Of a stretch of DNA of 48,689 bases, positions 33,804 to 42,373 are shown one piece after another (position 1 is the stretch's first letter; the number at the start of each line of letters is the position of its first letter). The stretch lies in the NCBI GenBank assembly GCA_021827495.1, contig JAKAVN010000002.1:32861-81549 (forward strand), in the 5' to 3' direction. The notes beneath the pieces were generated by a model. The model made no database searches. It had not been told where the DNA came from and was given only the letters and a program-made list of their open reading frames with translations. Source of the stretch: Deltaproteobacteria bacterium (GTDB lineage: Bacteria > Desulfobacterota > Binatia > Binatales > Binataceae). The position numbers and the translations under genes are program-made.

Positions 33804-34667
33804 ATGGCGGAGCGGGAACAGGGCGGGCGGGCGGCCGCGGCGCAGGGTGGCGCCGAGGACCTTTGGGTCAAGTGCCCGGGGTGCAGGGAGATCGCCTTTC
33901 GCAAGGAGGTCGAGCGCAACCTCAACGTCTGCCCCAAGTGCGGATACCATCATCGCCTCACGGTCGAGCAGCGCCTCACAATAACAATCGATCGCGGGAG
34001 CTGGCGCGAGCTGTTCGAAGACCTCGCCGCCGGCGATCCGCTGGAATTCCACGACTCCAGGCCCTACCCGCAGCGTCTCGAACAGGCGCAGCGCGCGAGC
34101 GGACGCAACGACGCGGTGGTAACCGGGGTCGCCAGGATCGAGGGCCATCCGGCGGCGCTCGCGGTGATGGACTTCGCCTTCATGGGCGGCAGCATGGGCA
34201 CGGTGGTGGGCGAGAAGATCGCGCGGCTGGTCGACCATGCGGCCACGCAGGGCCTGGCGGCGGTGGTGTTCTGCGCCTCGGGCGGCGCGCGGATGCAGGA
34301 GGGCGCGCTGTCGCTGATGCAGATGGCGAAAGTGGCGGGGGCGCTGGGGCGGCTGCGCGACGCGCGGCGGCCGTATCTCGCGGTGCTGTGCGATCCGACC
34401 ACCGGCGGCGTGGCGGCGTCGTTCGCGATGCTGGGTGATCTCAACCTGGCCGAGCCGGGCGCGTTGATCGGCTTTGCCGGGCGGCGGGTGATCGAGCAGA
34501 CCACCAACCAGGTGCTGCCCGAGGGCTTCCAGAGCGCCGAGTTTCTGCTCGCGCACGGGATGCTCGACGCGATCGTGCCGCGCGCGCAGATGCGGGCGAC
34601 GCTCGGGCGGCTGCTCGCGATGCTTGGTGGGGCGCGCGGGCGGCGCCGCAAGCCGGCTTCGGCTTAG
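33804..34667 (+). CDS. accD: Acetyl-CoA carboxylase carboxyltransferase subunit beta
   Basis: This 287-residue protein starts with a four-Cys zinc ribbon (KCPGCREIAF ... NVCPKCGYHH near residues 24-50). The carboxyltransferase core follows, with SGGARMQEGALSLMQM and PTTGGVAASFAMLGD, an oxyanion-hole and CoA-binding pair. With AccA it moves a carboxyl group from biotin to acetyl-CoA in fatty-acid synthesis. The alpha subunit is not in the window. The gene follows trpA by 3 bases and precedes folC by 79 bases; trpA-accD-folC is a known bacterial gene order. It is probably read from the trp promoter and may also have its own. Confidence 0.95.
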   Translation: MAEREQGGRAAAAQGGAEDLWVKCPGCREIAFRKEVERNLNVCPKCGYHHRLTVEQRLTITIDRGSWRELFEDLAAGDPLEFHDSRPYPQRLEQAQRASGRNDAVVTGVARIEGHPAALAVMDFAFMGGSMGTVVGEKIARLVDHAATQGLAAVVFCASGGARMQEGALSLMQMAKVAGALGRLRDARRPYLAVLCDPTTGGVAASFAMLGDLNLAEPGALIGFAGRRVIEQTTNQVLPEGFQSAEFLLAHGMLDAIVPRAQMRATLGRLLAMLGGARGRRRKPASA

Positions 34668-34746
34668 CGCGGCTCAATCGTTGCGCCAAATCGATGTGGC
34701 CGGGCTTAGGCTTTAGGCGGGCGGCGCGCTAAAATCCCGGCCCGCG

Positions 34747-36057
34747 ATGCAACGGCTGTCGAAAACGCTGGACTGGCTCTACGCGCTCGAGGGACGCGGC
34801 GAGATTTACAAGCTCGAGCGCATGGACCAGGCGCTCGCGCTCATCGGCGACCCCCAGCGGCGGCTCAGCGCGGTCCATATCGCTGGCACCAAGGGCAAGG
34901 GATCGGTGGCCGCGATGCTTGACGCGATGGCGCGCGCGGCCGGGCTGCGCTGCGGGCTCTATACCAAGCCGCATCTGATCCATCTGACCGAGCGTACCCG
35001 AATCGGCGGGGCCGAGATGCCGGCGCGGCTGATGCTCGAATATATCGAGCGGCTGCGCGCGATTTACGAGCGCGCCGGTCTCGCGCTCACCTTCTTCGAG
35101 TTCACGGTCGCGCTGATGTTCCTGTACTTTGCCGAGGCGGCGGTCGACCTGGCGGTTATCGAGACCGGCCTTGGCGGACGGCTGGACTCGACCAACGTGG
35201 TGACGCCGCTGGTCAGCGTGATAACCCCGATCGGCTTCGACCACATGGATCGACTCGGCCACACGATTGCGGCGATCGCGGCCGAGAAGGGCGGGATCCT
35301 CAAGCCCGGCGTGCCGGTGGTGATCGGCGCGCGCGACCCCGAGGCGCGCCGGGTGCTGACGTCCATCGCCACCCAGCGCCAAAGCCCGGTCCGGATGGTC
35401 GATCGCGAGTTCTCTTTTCGCTCCGGCGCCCCCGCCCATCTGCTTGACTATTTCGGCTTGGGGCTTAACCTTGAGCGAGTTGAACTGGGGGTAGCCGGGC
35501 CGTTTCAGCACGAGAACGCCGCCATTGCGCTGGCGGCGGTCGAAGCCCTTAGGGCGCGGGGTTGGCGGTTGGAGGAGCGGGCGATACGGCAGGGGCTCAG
35601 GGATCTGCGTTGGCCGGGACGGTTCGACGTGGTGTCGCGCCGGCCGCTGGTCATCCTCGATTGCGCGCATAACGAACTCAGCATCGCCGCCCTGCTCGAA
35701 ACGATCGCCGTGGAGTTGGGACCGCAGGTCAAGCCCCGCCTGATTTTCGGCTGCCTCGAGGACAAGCAGTGGGCGCGGATGGCGGCGATGCTGGCGCCGC
35801 GGGTGTGCGACGTGACGCTGACCCGGGTACAGCCCAAGCGGCCGCTTGACCCGGAGAAGCTGCTGCCGCTGTTTTCCGCGCAGGTTCCCGCGCGCGTGGT
35901 GCGTGAGCCGCGCCGCGCGGTCGAGCAGGTGATGGCCGACAGTGGAGCGGACGACGTGATCGTGGTAGCCGGGTCTGTTTATCTGGTGGGGGAGGTATAT
36001 CCATATTTTCTCAAACGGCAGGGGCGGCGAGGGCTATTTCCTGAAGCCGCGATGTAA
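34747..36057 (+). CDS. folC: Folylpolyglutamate/dihydrofolate synthase
   Basis: This 436-residue Mur-ligase-fold enzyme adds glutamate to folates and dihydropteroate. The ATP loop is VHIAGTKGKGSVAAM near residue 50. ETGLGGRLDSTNVV and HMDRLGHTIAAIAAEKGGIL follow. The C-terminal domain carries VILDCAHNELSIAALLE and LIFGCLEDKQW. The length is as expected. A segment near the 3' end (35873-35927) is repeated at 40083-40128, where it is joined to an lptD relic. The stop at 36057 is followed in another frame by an lptD signal-peptide relic. Whether FolC has both activities cannot be told. Confidence 0.93.
   Translation: MQRLSKTLDWLYALEGRGEIYKLERMDQALALIGDPQRRLSAVHIAGTKGKGSVAAMLDAMARAAGLRCGLYTKPHLIHLTERTRIGGAEMPARLMLEYIERLRAIYERAGLALTFFEFTVALMFLYFAEAAVDLAVIETGLGGRLDSTNVVTPLVSVITPIGFDHMDRLGHTIAAIAAEKGGILKPGVPVVIGARDPEARRVLTSIATQRQSPVRMVDREFSFRSGAPAHLLDYFGLGLNLERVELGVAGPFQHENAAIALAAVEALRARGWRLEERAIRQGLRDLRWPGRFDVVSRRPLVILDCAHNELSIAALLETIAVELGPQVKPRLIFGCLEDKQWARMAAMLAPRVCDVTLTRVQPKRPLDPEKLLPLFSAQVPARVVREPRRAVEQVMADSGADDVIVVAGSVYLVGEVYPYFLKRQGRRGLFPEAAM
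35873..35927 (+). repeat. folC 3' segment duplicated at 40083-40128
   Basis: Fourteen bases (35873-35886) and then 32 bases (35896-35927) are identical to 40083-40096 and 40097-40128. The second copy lacks the 9 bases between them (35887-35895), three in-frame codons. The copies are 4.2 kb apart in direct orientation and bracket the intact lptD and lipoprotein genes. Within folC it encodes AQVPARVVREPRRAVEQ. Confidence 0.85.
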
Positions 36058-36481
36058 GACGCTGGCCGGGGTATGGTTTGCGATCGCGGCCATCGCCGCG
36101 CTCGCGGTGGGGCGCGCGCGGAATCTTCCGCCCGTTATCCTTCCCGTTATCCTTAAGGGCCATCATGATGCAATGATGCTCGCATCGGATGTCGAGACCA
36201 GCCAGCGCGCCGGCCTGCGCGGCGAATACCGCTTGCAAAGCGGTCGCTGCGCCGTCGCGCGCGGCCAGGTTGCCTACGGCTTTATCTCACGGATTTACCA
36301 GCGCGCCGCGCTACAACCGGGCGAGCCGCAAGGAGGCGAAGGCCGGGCATATAAGAGCGCGCCCCCGAGCGGCGCGCAGGAGCTGGCGGAGTTCACACCT
36401 TGGATTCGGATGTACGACAGCAGCCACGCCTTCGCGAGGGGGGCGGGCGATGGTCCGAGCTTCAGGCCTCGCTGCTGGTGA
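36041..36481 (+). pseudogene. lptD relic A (5' part of a high-GC lptD)
   Basis: A continuous frame overlaps the folC end. It reads like a signal peptide (LKPRCKTLAGVWFAIAAIAA then LAVGRA), then jumps to a stretch typical of the first barrel strands of LptD (MMLASDVETSQRAGLRGEYR). The intact LptD downstream has DVETSTRIGAQLEYRLVNG at the equivalent place. The intervening LPS-transport domain is missing, no normal start codon exists, and the frame decays into low-complexity sequence before TGA 36479-36481. Codon and GC use match the surrounding chromosome rather than the intact lptD. I interpret it as a deleted 5' portion of the former resident gene. Confidence 0.65.
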
Positions 36482-36600
36482 TCAGAGGCAACTATGGGAA
36501 GCTCGGATCGCAATTCGATTACGGCGCCGCCGCCAACCGCACCACCCAGCGCGCCGTCTATTTCACAGTGCGGCCGCGGTGGAACGACACCCCGCCGAGG
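36391..36600 (+). other. Coding-like fragment of unknown family
   Basis: In a frame different from both relic A and lptD, about 36440-36600 encodes a convincing peptide (GRWSELQASLLVIRGNYGKL, then GSQFDYGAAANRTTQRAVYF and TVRPRWND). The alternating pattern suggests beta strands. It may be another piece of the old lptD barrel or of a lost neighbour; I do not recognise it. No start codon or ribosome site belongs to it. Confidence 0.35.
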
Positions 36601-39247
36601 GTTTCCATACAAACGGCGCAGGTGCAACCCGCGCACCGGCAAGGCCCCGGCCATAGGCTCCCGCGCGCGGCCCGCTTGCGGCCAAGCGAGCCGCCCGCCG
36701 CAGGCCTCAGCCACAAATCCGGACTGCGCAACGCCACTGGCGGCGGTAAAGAATCATCTGGCGCGAAGTGGCGCGGCGCTTTTGATGCTGCTGATCGGCG
36801 TGTTCCTTCAGGCCGGCAAGGTATACGCCGCGCCCAAGAACGTGCAGCCGAGCCTGCCGACGGAGAAGCAGTTCTTCCAACAACAATTGCAAGTTCTGCG
36901 CCCTGAGCACAAAAAGAACTCCGCGCCGGTCTCTATCCGGGCGAATGTCTTAACTTACGATCGCAAGACCGATACCTACACCGCCGAGGGGGCGGCGAAA
37001 CTCGTACAGGGCCCGACTACATTAACTGCGGACAAAATCTCCCTTCAGCACCGCTACCGCGGCTATGCTGAAGGTCATGTCCATCTGGTCGATCCGACAT
37101 CTGATACATGGGCTAGCAAGGCGTGGTTAAACTTGAACACCGAGACTGCCAGGCTGCTCGATGCCCGCGTGTCCGCGCTTGACAACAGTTACTATCTGAC
37201 GGGCAAGGAGTTGCGCAAATCTTCCGGCCAGCAATATCAGGCTACCGATGCTTTGCTTACGACCTGCACCTGTAACCAGAAGTTGCCCGATTGGAGCATC
37301 GCGGCCAAACATTTGGACGTCCATCTCGGGGGCATGGCCAAGCTACAGGATGCGTACTTTGATGTTTTGGGTCATCCGGTGCTTCCGCTCCCGTTCGCGG
37401 AGTTCGACACGAACAACGATCGGCGCAGCGGCTTTCTCAGTCCGCGGTACGGCGAGTCAACCCTGAACGGCTTCGAGTATGAGCAGCCCTATTTCTTCGA
37501 TATCAACCGAAGTGAGGATATAACCGCGCAGTTCGATGTGGAGACCTCGACGCGCATAGGCGCCCAACTCGAATACCGGTTGGTGAATGGCCCGGAAGAC
37601 TATATCAGCATCACAGGAAACTATTTCAACGAAAATATTCGTTCCGAACAGAACCGGCTCAGCGACCTGATTGATTCGCAGATCGCCAATCCGACCATCC
37701 CTACAAACCGCTGGGGCCTTGTGGGCGTGATGCAGGAGTATCTTACGCCGAGCCTGTTCGCCTACTCCAACGCGTTTTCCGGCGGCGACAGCCTGTTCTT
37801 TAGAGAGATCGGCGATGTCGCTTTATCCTCGGGCTATGGTTGGAACAGCGGATTGTGGCAAACGGCCCGGGTCGCGGCGTCAAATTTCGGGCTGTTCCAG
37901 GAATTCCACGACAGCTTCGTGCAATTCGGAGGATCTTGGAACCAGGACCTGATTCAGCCACAAGCCTTCGCCCTTCAGACTTTGCCGAAATTGCTGTGGA
38001 GCGGATACCAAAGTGTCGCTGGTGGTTTGGCCTATCTCGACTATAACGTATCGGCCATAGACTACTGGCGCCAGGAAGGCATCGATGGGTCGCGGCTCGA
38101 CGTGAATCCCCAGTTGACGGTGCCTTGGAGATGGAGCCGCTTTCTTGACGGTTGGGTGACCGTGGGAGCTGACGCGGCCGCCTATGACGCCTCCGGCCAC
38201 CAGGTCAATGTGGTGCCGGTTGGGACGCATAGTTTGCTTTACAACAACGGTCTCGCATTGGGAGGGTTGGCGCCTGGCGGTCTGATGGCTCGCGTTGTCC
38301 CTGACACCAACATCGGGCTGCGCAGTGCGCTGGTGGGTACTTACGACCTCAATGAACTGGGTTTCAGCCGGATCGAGAGCCTCACCCAGCCGTTCGTGCA
38401 ATACAGTTATATTCCGGTCATCGACCAAAGCCAGTTTCCGCTTTTCGACAGCGTCGATCGAATTGAACCCCGCAGCCTCGTCGACTACGGCGTAAGTCTG
38501 CGCCTCTTTGGCCAGACCGATAACCAGACTACGGGCTTGGGCCACCGGGCCATGGCCATGTTGGGGCCGAGTTTTACGGGCGCCAACGGCGCGGCCACCG
38601 CCGAGTTGCTCCGCCTGAGCTTGGAAGAGGTCTATGACACGTCGTATGCTATAGCGCCTGACGGCTCTCACCTCTCGGATCTTACGCTTCAGGCATGGCT
38701 TTTTCCGACCAGCATCGCCAGCGGCGGAGCGACACTCGACTGGAGCCCGCGTTCGAGTCAATCGAATCAGGGTCTCGGCCTCGATGCCATCACCTTCTCC
38801 CTGGCCTTCCAGCCGCCCGGACAAACCGCTCCAAGCATCTATACTGGGCGGGCGCTGGTGGGCTCGTTCGTGCAGTTGTCCTACTCGTACGCCGCGCCGA
38901 ACGCGGTGTTATTGGGCACCAGCTCGCCCGAGAACTCCATCAGCAGTGTCTCGATGCAAAGTTATATAGGGCTGTTCAACCATTTGGGCGTTTACTTCGC
39001 GCCCCAATACGACTTTAGTACAACACAGCTGCTGTCGAGCGTCTTCGGTATACGAATCAAGTCCGGCTGCGACTGCTGGTTTGCGGACTTCGGCATCAAC
39101 AATACGTATTATCCGAGCAACACGAGTTACACGTTTCAGATCACGCTGGGTGGATTAGGTTCGGTAGGCGGCTCCCCGTTTGGGTCCAATCCATTCCAGG
39201 TCATGGGCCTGCTCCCTGCCCACCGAATGAACACGGTCTCGCCATGA
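36494..39247 (+). CDS. lptD: LPS-assembly outer-membrane protein LptD (start unresolved)
   Basis: LptD is the outer-membrane barrel that inserts lipopolysaccharide with LptE. The open frame has 917 codons. Its first 85 or so are low-complexity and read through the relic upstream. The protein proper begins near 36737-36785 with a signal peptide (ARSGAALLMLLIGVFLQAGK then VYAA) but only CTG, TTG 36782 or ATG 36785 as possible starts. The N-terminal beta-jellyroll follows (SIRANVLTYDRKTDTYTAEG), then a CxC pair in LLTTCTCNQKLPDWSI, the plug/barrel part FDVETSTRIGAQLEYR, and a second CxC in SGCDCWFADFG near the C-terminus; the two pairs fit LptD disulfides. Base composition is clearly lower in GC than neighbours, suggesting recent acquisition. 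It overlaps the next gene by 4 bases (ATGA). Confidence 0.87.
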   Translation: MGSSDRNSITAPPPTAPPSAPSISQCGRGGTTPRRGFPYKRRRCNPRTGKAPAIGSRARPACGQASRPPQASATNPDCATPLAAVKNHLARSGAALLMLLIGVFLQAGKVYAAPKNVQPSLPTEKQFFQQQLQVLRPEHKKNSAPVSIRANVLTYDRKTDTYTAEGAAKLVQGPTTLTADKISLQHRYRGYAEGHVHLVDPTSDTWASKAWLNLNTETARLLDARVSALDNSYYLTGKELRKSSGQQYQATDALLTTCTCNQKLPDWSIAAKHLDVHLGGMAKLQDAYFDVLGHPVLPLPFAEFDTNNDRRSGFLSPRYGESTLNGFEYEQPYFFDINRSEDITAQFDVETSTRIGAQLEYRLVNGPEDYISITGNYFNENIRSEQNRLSDLIDSQIANPTIPTNRWGLVGVMQEYLTPSLFAYSNAFSGGDSLFFREIGDVALSSGYGWNSGLWQTARVAASNFGLFQEFHDSFVQFGGSWNQDLIQPQAFALQTLPKLLWSGYQSVAGGLAYLDYNVSAIDYWRQEGIDGSRLDVNPQLTVPWRWSRFLDGWVTVGADAAAYDASGHQVNVVPVGTHSLLYNNGLALGGLAPGGLMARVVPDTNIGLRSALVGTYDLNELGFSRIESLTQPFVQYSYIPVIDQSQFPLFDSVDRIEPRSLVDYGVSLRLFGQTDNQTTGLGHRAMAMLGPSFTGANGAATAELLRLSLEEVYDTSYAIAPDGSHLSDLTLQAWLFPTSIASGGATLDWSPRSSQSNQGLGLDAITFSLAFQPPGQTAPSIYTGRALVGSFVQLSYSYAAPNAVLLGTSSPENSISSVSMQSYIGLFNHLGVYFAPQYDFSTTQLLSSVFGIRIKSGCDCWFADFGINNTYYPSNTSYTFQITLGGLGSVGGSPFGSNPFQVMGLLPAHRMNTVSP

Positions 39248-39975
39248 AGCGGTATCGAAGGACTCATTGTTTATCACCAGCCGCCGAGTTCGTGGATGAT
39301 AGCAAATCCGAGGTTACCCCAATGGGCAATGCGGGAGAATATAAGCAAAAGCGGAAACGGAAACCTGCGGTGTCTCTCTTCCTTCGCATGTTGGGTCCGG
39401 CGCTGTTCGCGCTGGCGAGCGTTGCGAGCGTCGGCTGTTCTTCCCTGCACTTCGCCGACAACGGCATGTCGTTCCCCAGTTCCGCGAAAACCATTTATGT
39501 CGCGCTCTTTACTAACTTGACCCACGTGCCGGGGGCTAATGACGAGTTTATGTCCTATATGAAGGACGCCATCTCCTCGCGCGGAAGATTGACCGTGGTC
39601 GATGATCCGTCGGATGCGGACTTGTTGCTGTCCGGCACGATCCTCTATACCGGCGAGTCACCTGCGGGCCTGAGCGGCGTATACGAGCCGCTGAGCTACG
39701 GAAATGTAATTCTCGTCGCGGCGACGCTTAAGGATCGGCGAACAGAAAAGGTCATTTGGAAGAGCGGTGGGGTGAGCGGCTCAACCCAAGCGCCGGTGGT
39801 GGCGCAAGCCGTGGTGCCTACGACGCCTCAGTTTTTAAAGCAGAATCTTCGCGGCCAGGACTTGCTGAGGATGACCGATATGCAGGTAGGGGCGACACAG
39901 GAGGCTGTGGGAAGAACCCAGATGCTGCAGCAGGTCGCCTCGGAGCTTTACGCGGACATGGCTTGGGGGCTTTGA
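39244..39975 (+). CDS. LptE-like LPS-assembly lipoprotein
   Basis: The 243-residue frame overlaps lptD by 4 bases. A basic stretch (YKQKRKRKP) and a signal helix (LRMLGPALFALASVASVGC) end at a lipobox-like SVGC. The natural start may therefore be ATG 39322, with the first 26 codons being overlap. The mature part starts YVALFTNLTHVPGANDEFMS and contains LTVVDDPSDADLLLSGTILY and VILVAATLKDRRTEKVIWKS. This is the two-layer LptE layout (a V-x-x-F-x-N strand, a D-A-D-L-x-L-x-G-x-I strand, a V-x-L-x-D strand). LptE plugs LptD and is needed for LPS export. Linkage and coupling to lptD support the role. Composition is low in GC, as in lptD. Confidence 0.78.
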   Translation: MKRYRRTHCLSPAAEFVDDSKSEVTPMGNAGEYKQKRKRKPAVSLFLRMLGPALFALASVASVGCSSLHFADNGMSFPSSAKTIYVALFTNLTHVPGANDEFMSYMKDAISSRGRLTVVDDPSDADLLLSGTILYTGESPAGLSGVYEPLSYGNVILVAATLKDRRTEKVIWKSGGVSGSTQAPVVAQAVVPTTPQFLKQNLRGQDLLRMTDMQVGATQEAVGRTQMLQQVASELYADMAWGL

Positions 39976-40080
39976 GGCCGGGCTGCGGCTCCTCGATGAC
40001 TCCGATCTCTTCGGCTATCTTGGGATGCGTAATCCTATGTGCAAGCAAAATGGGAGACCGGGGCCAGCGGGCCCATCTAT

Positions 40081-40723
40081 TGTTTCCGCGCAGGTTGTGG
40101 TGCGTGAGCCGCGCCGCGCGGTCGAGCACTACAAGGTCACTGACGGATTTTTCACCACCTGCGGATGCGGCGGCGACAGGCCGGGCTGGGACATCTCCGG
40201 CGTCGACATCGACATGCATGTCGGCCAGACCGGGGTGGCGCGCAATGGCCATTTCGACGTGCTGGGCTATGCTGTGGTCCCGCTGCCGTACGCGCTTTTC
40301 CCGACCGACAGTTCGCGCCAGACCGGCTGCGCGAGTCGAACATCTGGACGCGGTCCAAGGGCTTCGGCAATAGCTTCAACACGATGGACGACGCGGTGTC
40401 GCATTTCGGCCTGATCGACAGCTTCGAGAACCGTTACGCGCAGTTGGACGGTGGGTGGAACCAGGACCTGATTCAGCCGCAGTCATTTGCGCTGCAAACG
40501 CGGCCGGAGTTTCTGCTGAGCGGGCGGCGCGAACTATTTGGCGGGCTGGCCTACGCCGACTACGACGTGTTGGGCGGTCGGCGTCGGCGTGGCCAAGTCG
40601 ATCAACCCCAGCGAGACCGCCGTGCAGTTCATGGTGACGCTGGGCGGAATCGGCTCCATCGGCCAGAACCCCTTCGGCCGCAGCCCCTTCCAGCACGCCA
40701 CCAGCGTGCTCCCCGGCTTCTAG
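40081..40723 (+). pseudogene. lptD relic B fused to a folC 3' duplicate
   Basis: The relic opens with the folC duplicate (40083-40128) and passes without break into an LptD N-domain tail (HYKVTDGFFTTCGCGGDRPG, then HFDVLGYAVVPLPYALFPTD). It then shifts frame near 40325 to barrel sequence (GFGNSFNTMDDAVSHFGLID, DGGWNQDLIQPQSFALQTRP, GGLAYADYDVLG). It shifts again near 40575 to an LptD C-terminus (VQFMVTLGGIGSIGQNPFGR, ending VLPGF at TAG). The intact LptD has GGSWNQDLIQPQAFALQTLP and FQITLGGLGSVGGSPFGSNP at the equivalent sites. Large internal deletions and two frameshifts show it is dead. Its GC content is chromosomal. Confidence 0.82.
40083..40128 (+). repeat. Second copy of the folC 3' segment
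   Basis: This is the direct repeat partner of 35873-35927, lacking 9 internal bases. It is joined at its 3' side to relic B of lptD, so it marks a duplication junction rather than a functional folC. Confidence 0.85.
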
Positions 40724-40925
40724 CGCTCCGCCTCCCGCGTGACCGCAGTTCTTCCCGCGCCGCGCATCAACACGCCCTTGCGGCGGCTTCGCCGCGGACG
40801 TTATGGGCATCTAAGCGCCCGGCCGTCTGGGGAAAAAAGATCGGGCTGAAGGGGCGTTGCCAGCTTCTGAATTGAAGGACCTTCAAAGCCTCGACATCAT
40901 CGACGCTCTTCCGTAGGTTCCCTTC

Positions 40926-42269
40926 ATGCGGGGTGCAATGCAAACGACAGTCGGCGACGACAACAAAATCCGTCGAGAGGACCGGGCAGCTCACGATTGG
41001 TACAGGTTTGTTCTGTCGTTTCCACCGCACCTGGTCAGGGCCTGCGCGGAACGGTTCGGCCTTAACCCGAGCAAGCAGATGCTGGATCCCTTTTGTGGCA
41101 CTGGGACAACTTTGGTCGAGTGCAAAAAGCTGGGCCTGCCGAGCATCGGGATCGAAGCCAACCCAATGGCGCATTTCGCAAGCCGGGTGAAGGTCGACTG
41201 GAACGTAAGTCCCGAGCGCCTGCTCGGGCACGCCGCGGAAGTGGCGCGCCTGGCGCTCGCGACGCTGAAGGCGCAAGGCATCGACGATGAGCCGGAGCTA
41301 CCCCTGTTCGGGCGGCGCAATCGCGGGCTCAGCGCCCCTATACTTCGGGCGTTGCCGGAGGAAAGCCGGAAATTACTCCTGCGCGATTCCATCAGCCCGC
41401 TACCGCTGCACAAAGCCCTGGTACTGCGGGACGCGATCAACGAGTTGCGGGACGAAGCTGTCAGCGGCCACGAACGCCTCGCCCTTGCCAGGACCATTGT
41501 CCATGATGCCAGCAATTTGCAATTCGGTCCCGAAGTCGGGGTCGGTCCGTCAAGAAAAGACGCAGCCGTGATCACGCCGTGGATGCGGTGCATCAAAGCG
41601 ATGGCGAATGATATCAATAGTCTCGCCACCTGGCGCCACGTTGAGGCAACTGCATACAAGGCGGACGCGCGGCAGATTTCGCACATTTTGGGGCGACAAT
41701 CCGTTGACGCCGTGATTACGTCGCCCCCGTACCCCAACGAAAAGGACTACACGCGCACCACGCGCCTGGAGTCTGTGATTTTAGAATTCATTAGCAGCAA
41801 AGATGATCTCAGAGGCCTCAAGCGGTCCCTGGTTCGCTCAAACACCAGAGGCGTGTACAGGGGAGATACCGACGACCTGCTGGTCGCGAATCACGGAGAG
41901 ATACAGCGTATTGCACATGCTATCGAGACGCGCCGAATGGAGTTGCGGAAAACTTCCGGTTTCGAGCGCCAGTACGCACGGGTGGCCAAATTGTATTTCG
42001 GAGGTATGGCGCGCCATTTCGCCGAACTCCGATCGGTTCTTCGGCCAGGCGCGTATCTGGCCTACGTTGTAGGGGATCAGGCGTCCTATCTTCGGGTGAT
42101 GATTCGAACGGGGCAATTGCTGGCTGATATAGCGCGACCGCTCGGTTACCAGGTTGAAGGCATTGACCTCTTCCGCACGCGGCTCGCTACCGCGACCAGG
42201 GAGGCTTTGCGCGAGGAGGTTGTTGTCTTACGATGGCCTGGTTCTGGGTCCACGAGCGGGGGCCACTGA
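40926..42269 (+). CDS. DNA methyltransferase (N4-cytosine/N6-adenine type), solitary
   Basis: This 447-residue protein has the SAM-binding motif DPFCGTGTTLVECKKLGLPS near residue 54. The catalytic motif SPPY (ITSPPYPNEKDYTRTTRLES) lies near residue 264, with about 200 residues between, a probable target-recognition region. This I-then-IV order is that of alpha-class enzymes, although the SPPY form is commoner in N4-cytosine methyltransferases. It has no signal and no helicase or nuclease domain, and no restriction enzyme is adjacent. It may belong to a broken restriction-modification system or be an orphan regulator. Its base composition is lower in GC than the chromosome, like lptD. A second start at ATG 40938 is possible. 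The stop overlaps an 18-residue frame that looks truncated. Confidence 0.85.
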   Translation: MRGAMQTTVGDDNKIRREDRAAHDWYRFVLSFPPHLVRACAERFGLNPSKQMLDPFCGTGTTLVECKKLGLPSIGIEANPMAHFASRVKVDWNVSPERLLGHAAEVARLALATLKAQGIDDEPELPLFGRRNRGLSAPILRALPEESRKLLLRDSISPLPLHKALVLRDAINELRDEAVSGHERLALARTIVHDASNLQFGPEVGVGPSRKDAAVITPWMRCIKAMANDINSLATWRHVEATAYKADARQISHILGRQSVDAVITSPPYPNEKDYTRTTRLESVILEFISSKDDLRGLKRSLVRSNTRGVYRGDTDDLLVANHGEIQRIAHAIETRRMELRKTSGFERQYARVAKLYFGGMARHFAELRSVLRPGAYLAYVVGDQASYLRVMIRTGQLLADIARPLGYQVEGIDLFRTRLATATREALREEVVVLRWPGSGSTSGGH

Positions 42270-42325
42270 TGGCGAATCCTTTCAGCCACGTGCCGTCCAC
42301 TGGCGGCTCAATTCATGGCCGATAA
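42269..42325 (+). pseudogene. Truncated ORF coupled to the DNA methyltransferase
   Basis: An ATG overlaps the methyltransferase TGA by one base (TGATG), a layout that usually marks a real downstream partner. The frame encodes only MANPFSHVPSTGGSIHGR before TAA. The convergent ABC permease ends 48 bases further on. It could be the start of a lost restriction endonuclease or partner protein; the short length prevents proof. Confidence 0.35.
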
Positions 42326-42373
42326 CGTTATCGCGCGCTTTGAATTTGGGCAGAACCCGGCTGATGCCGCCGC

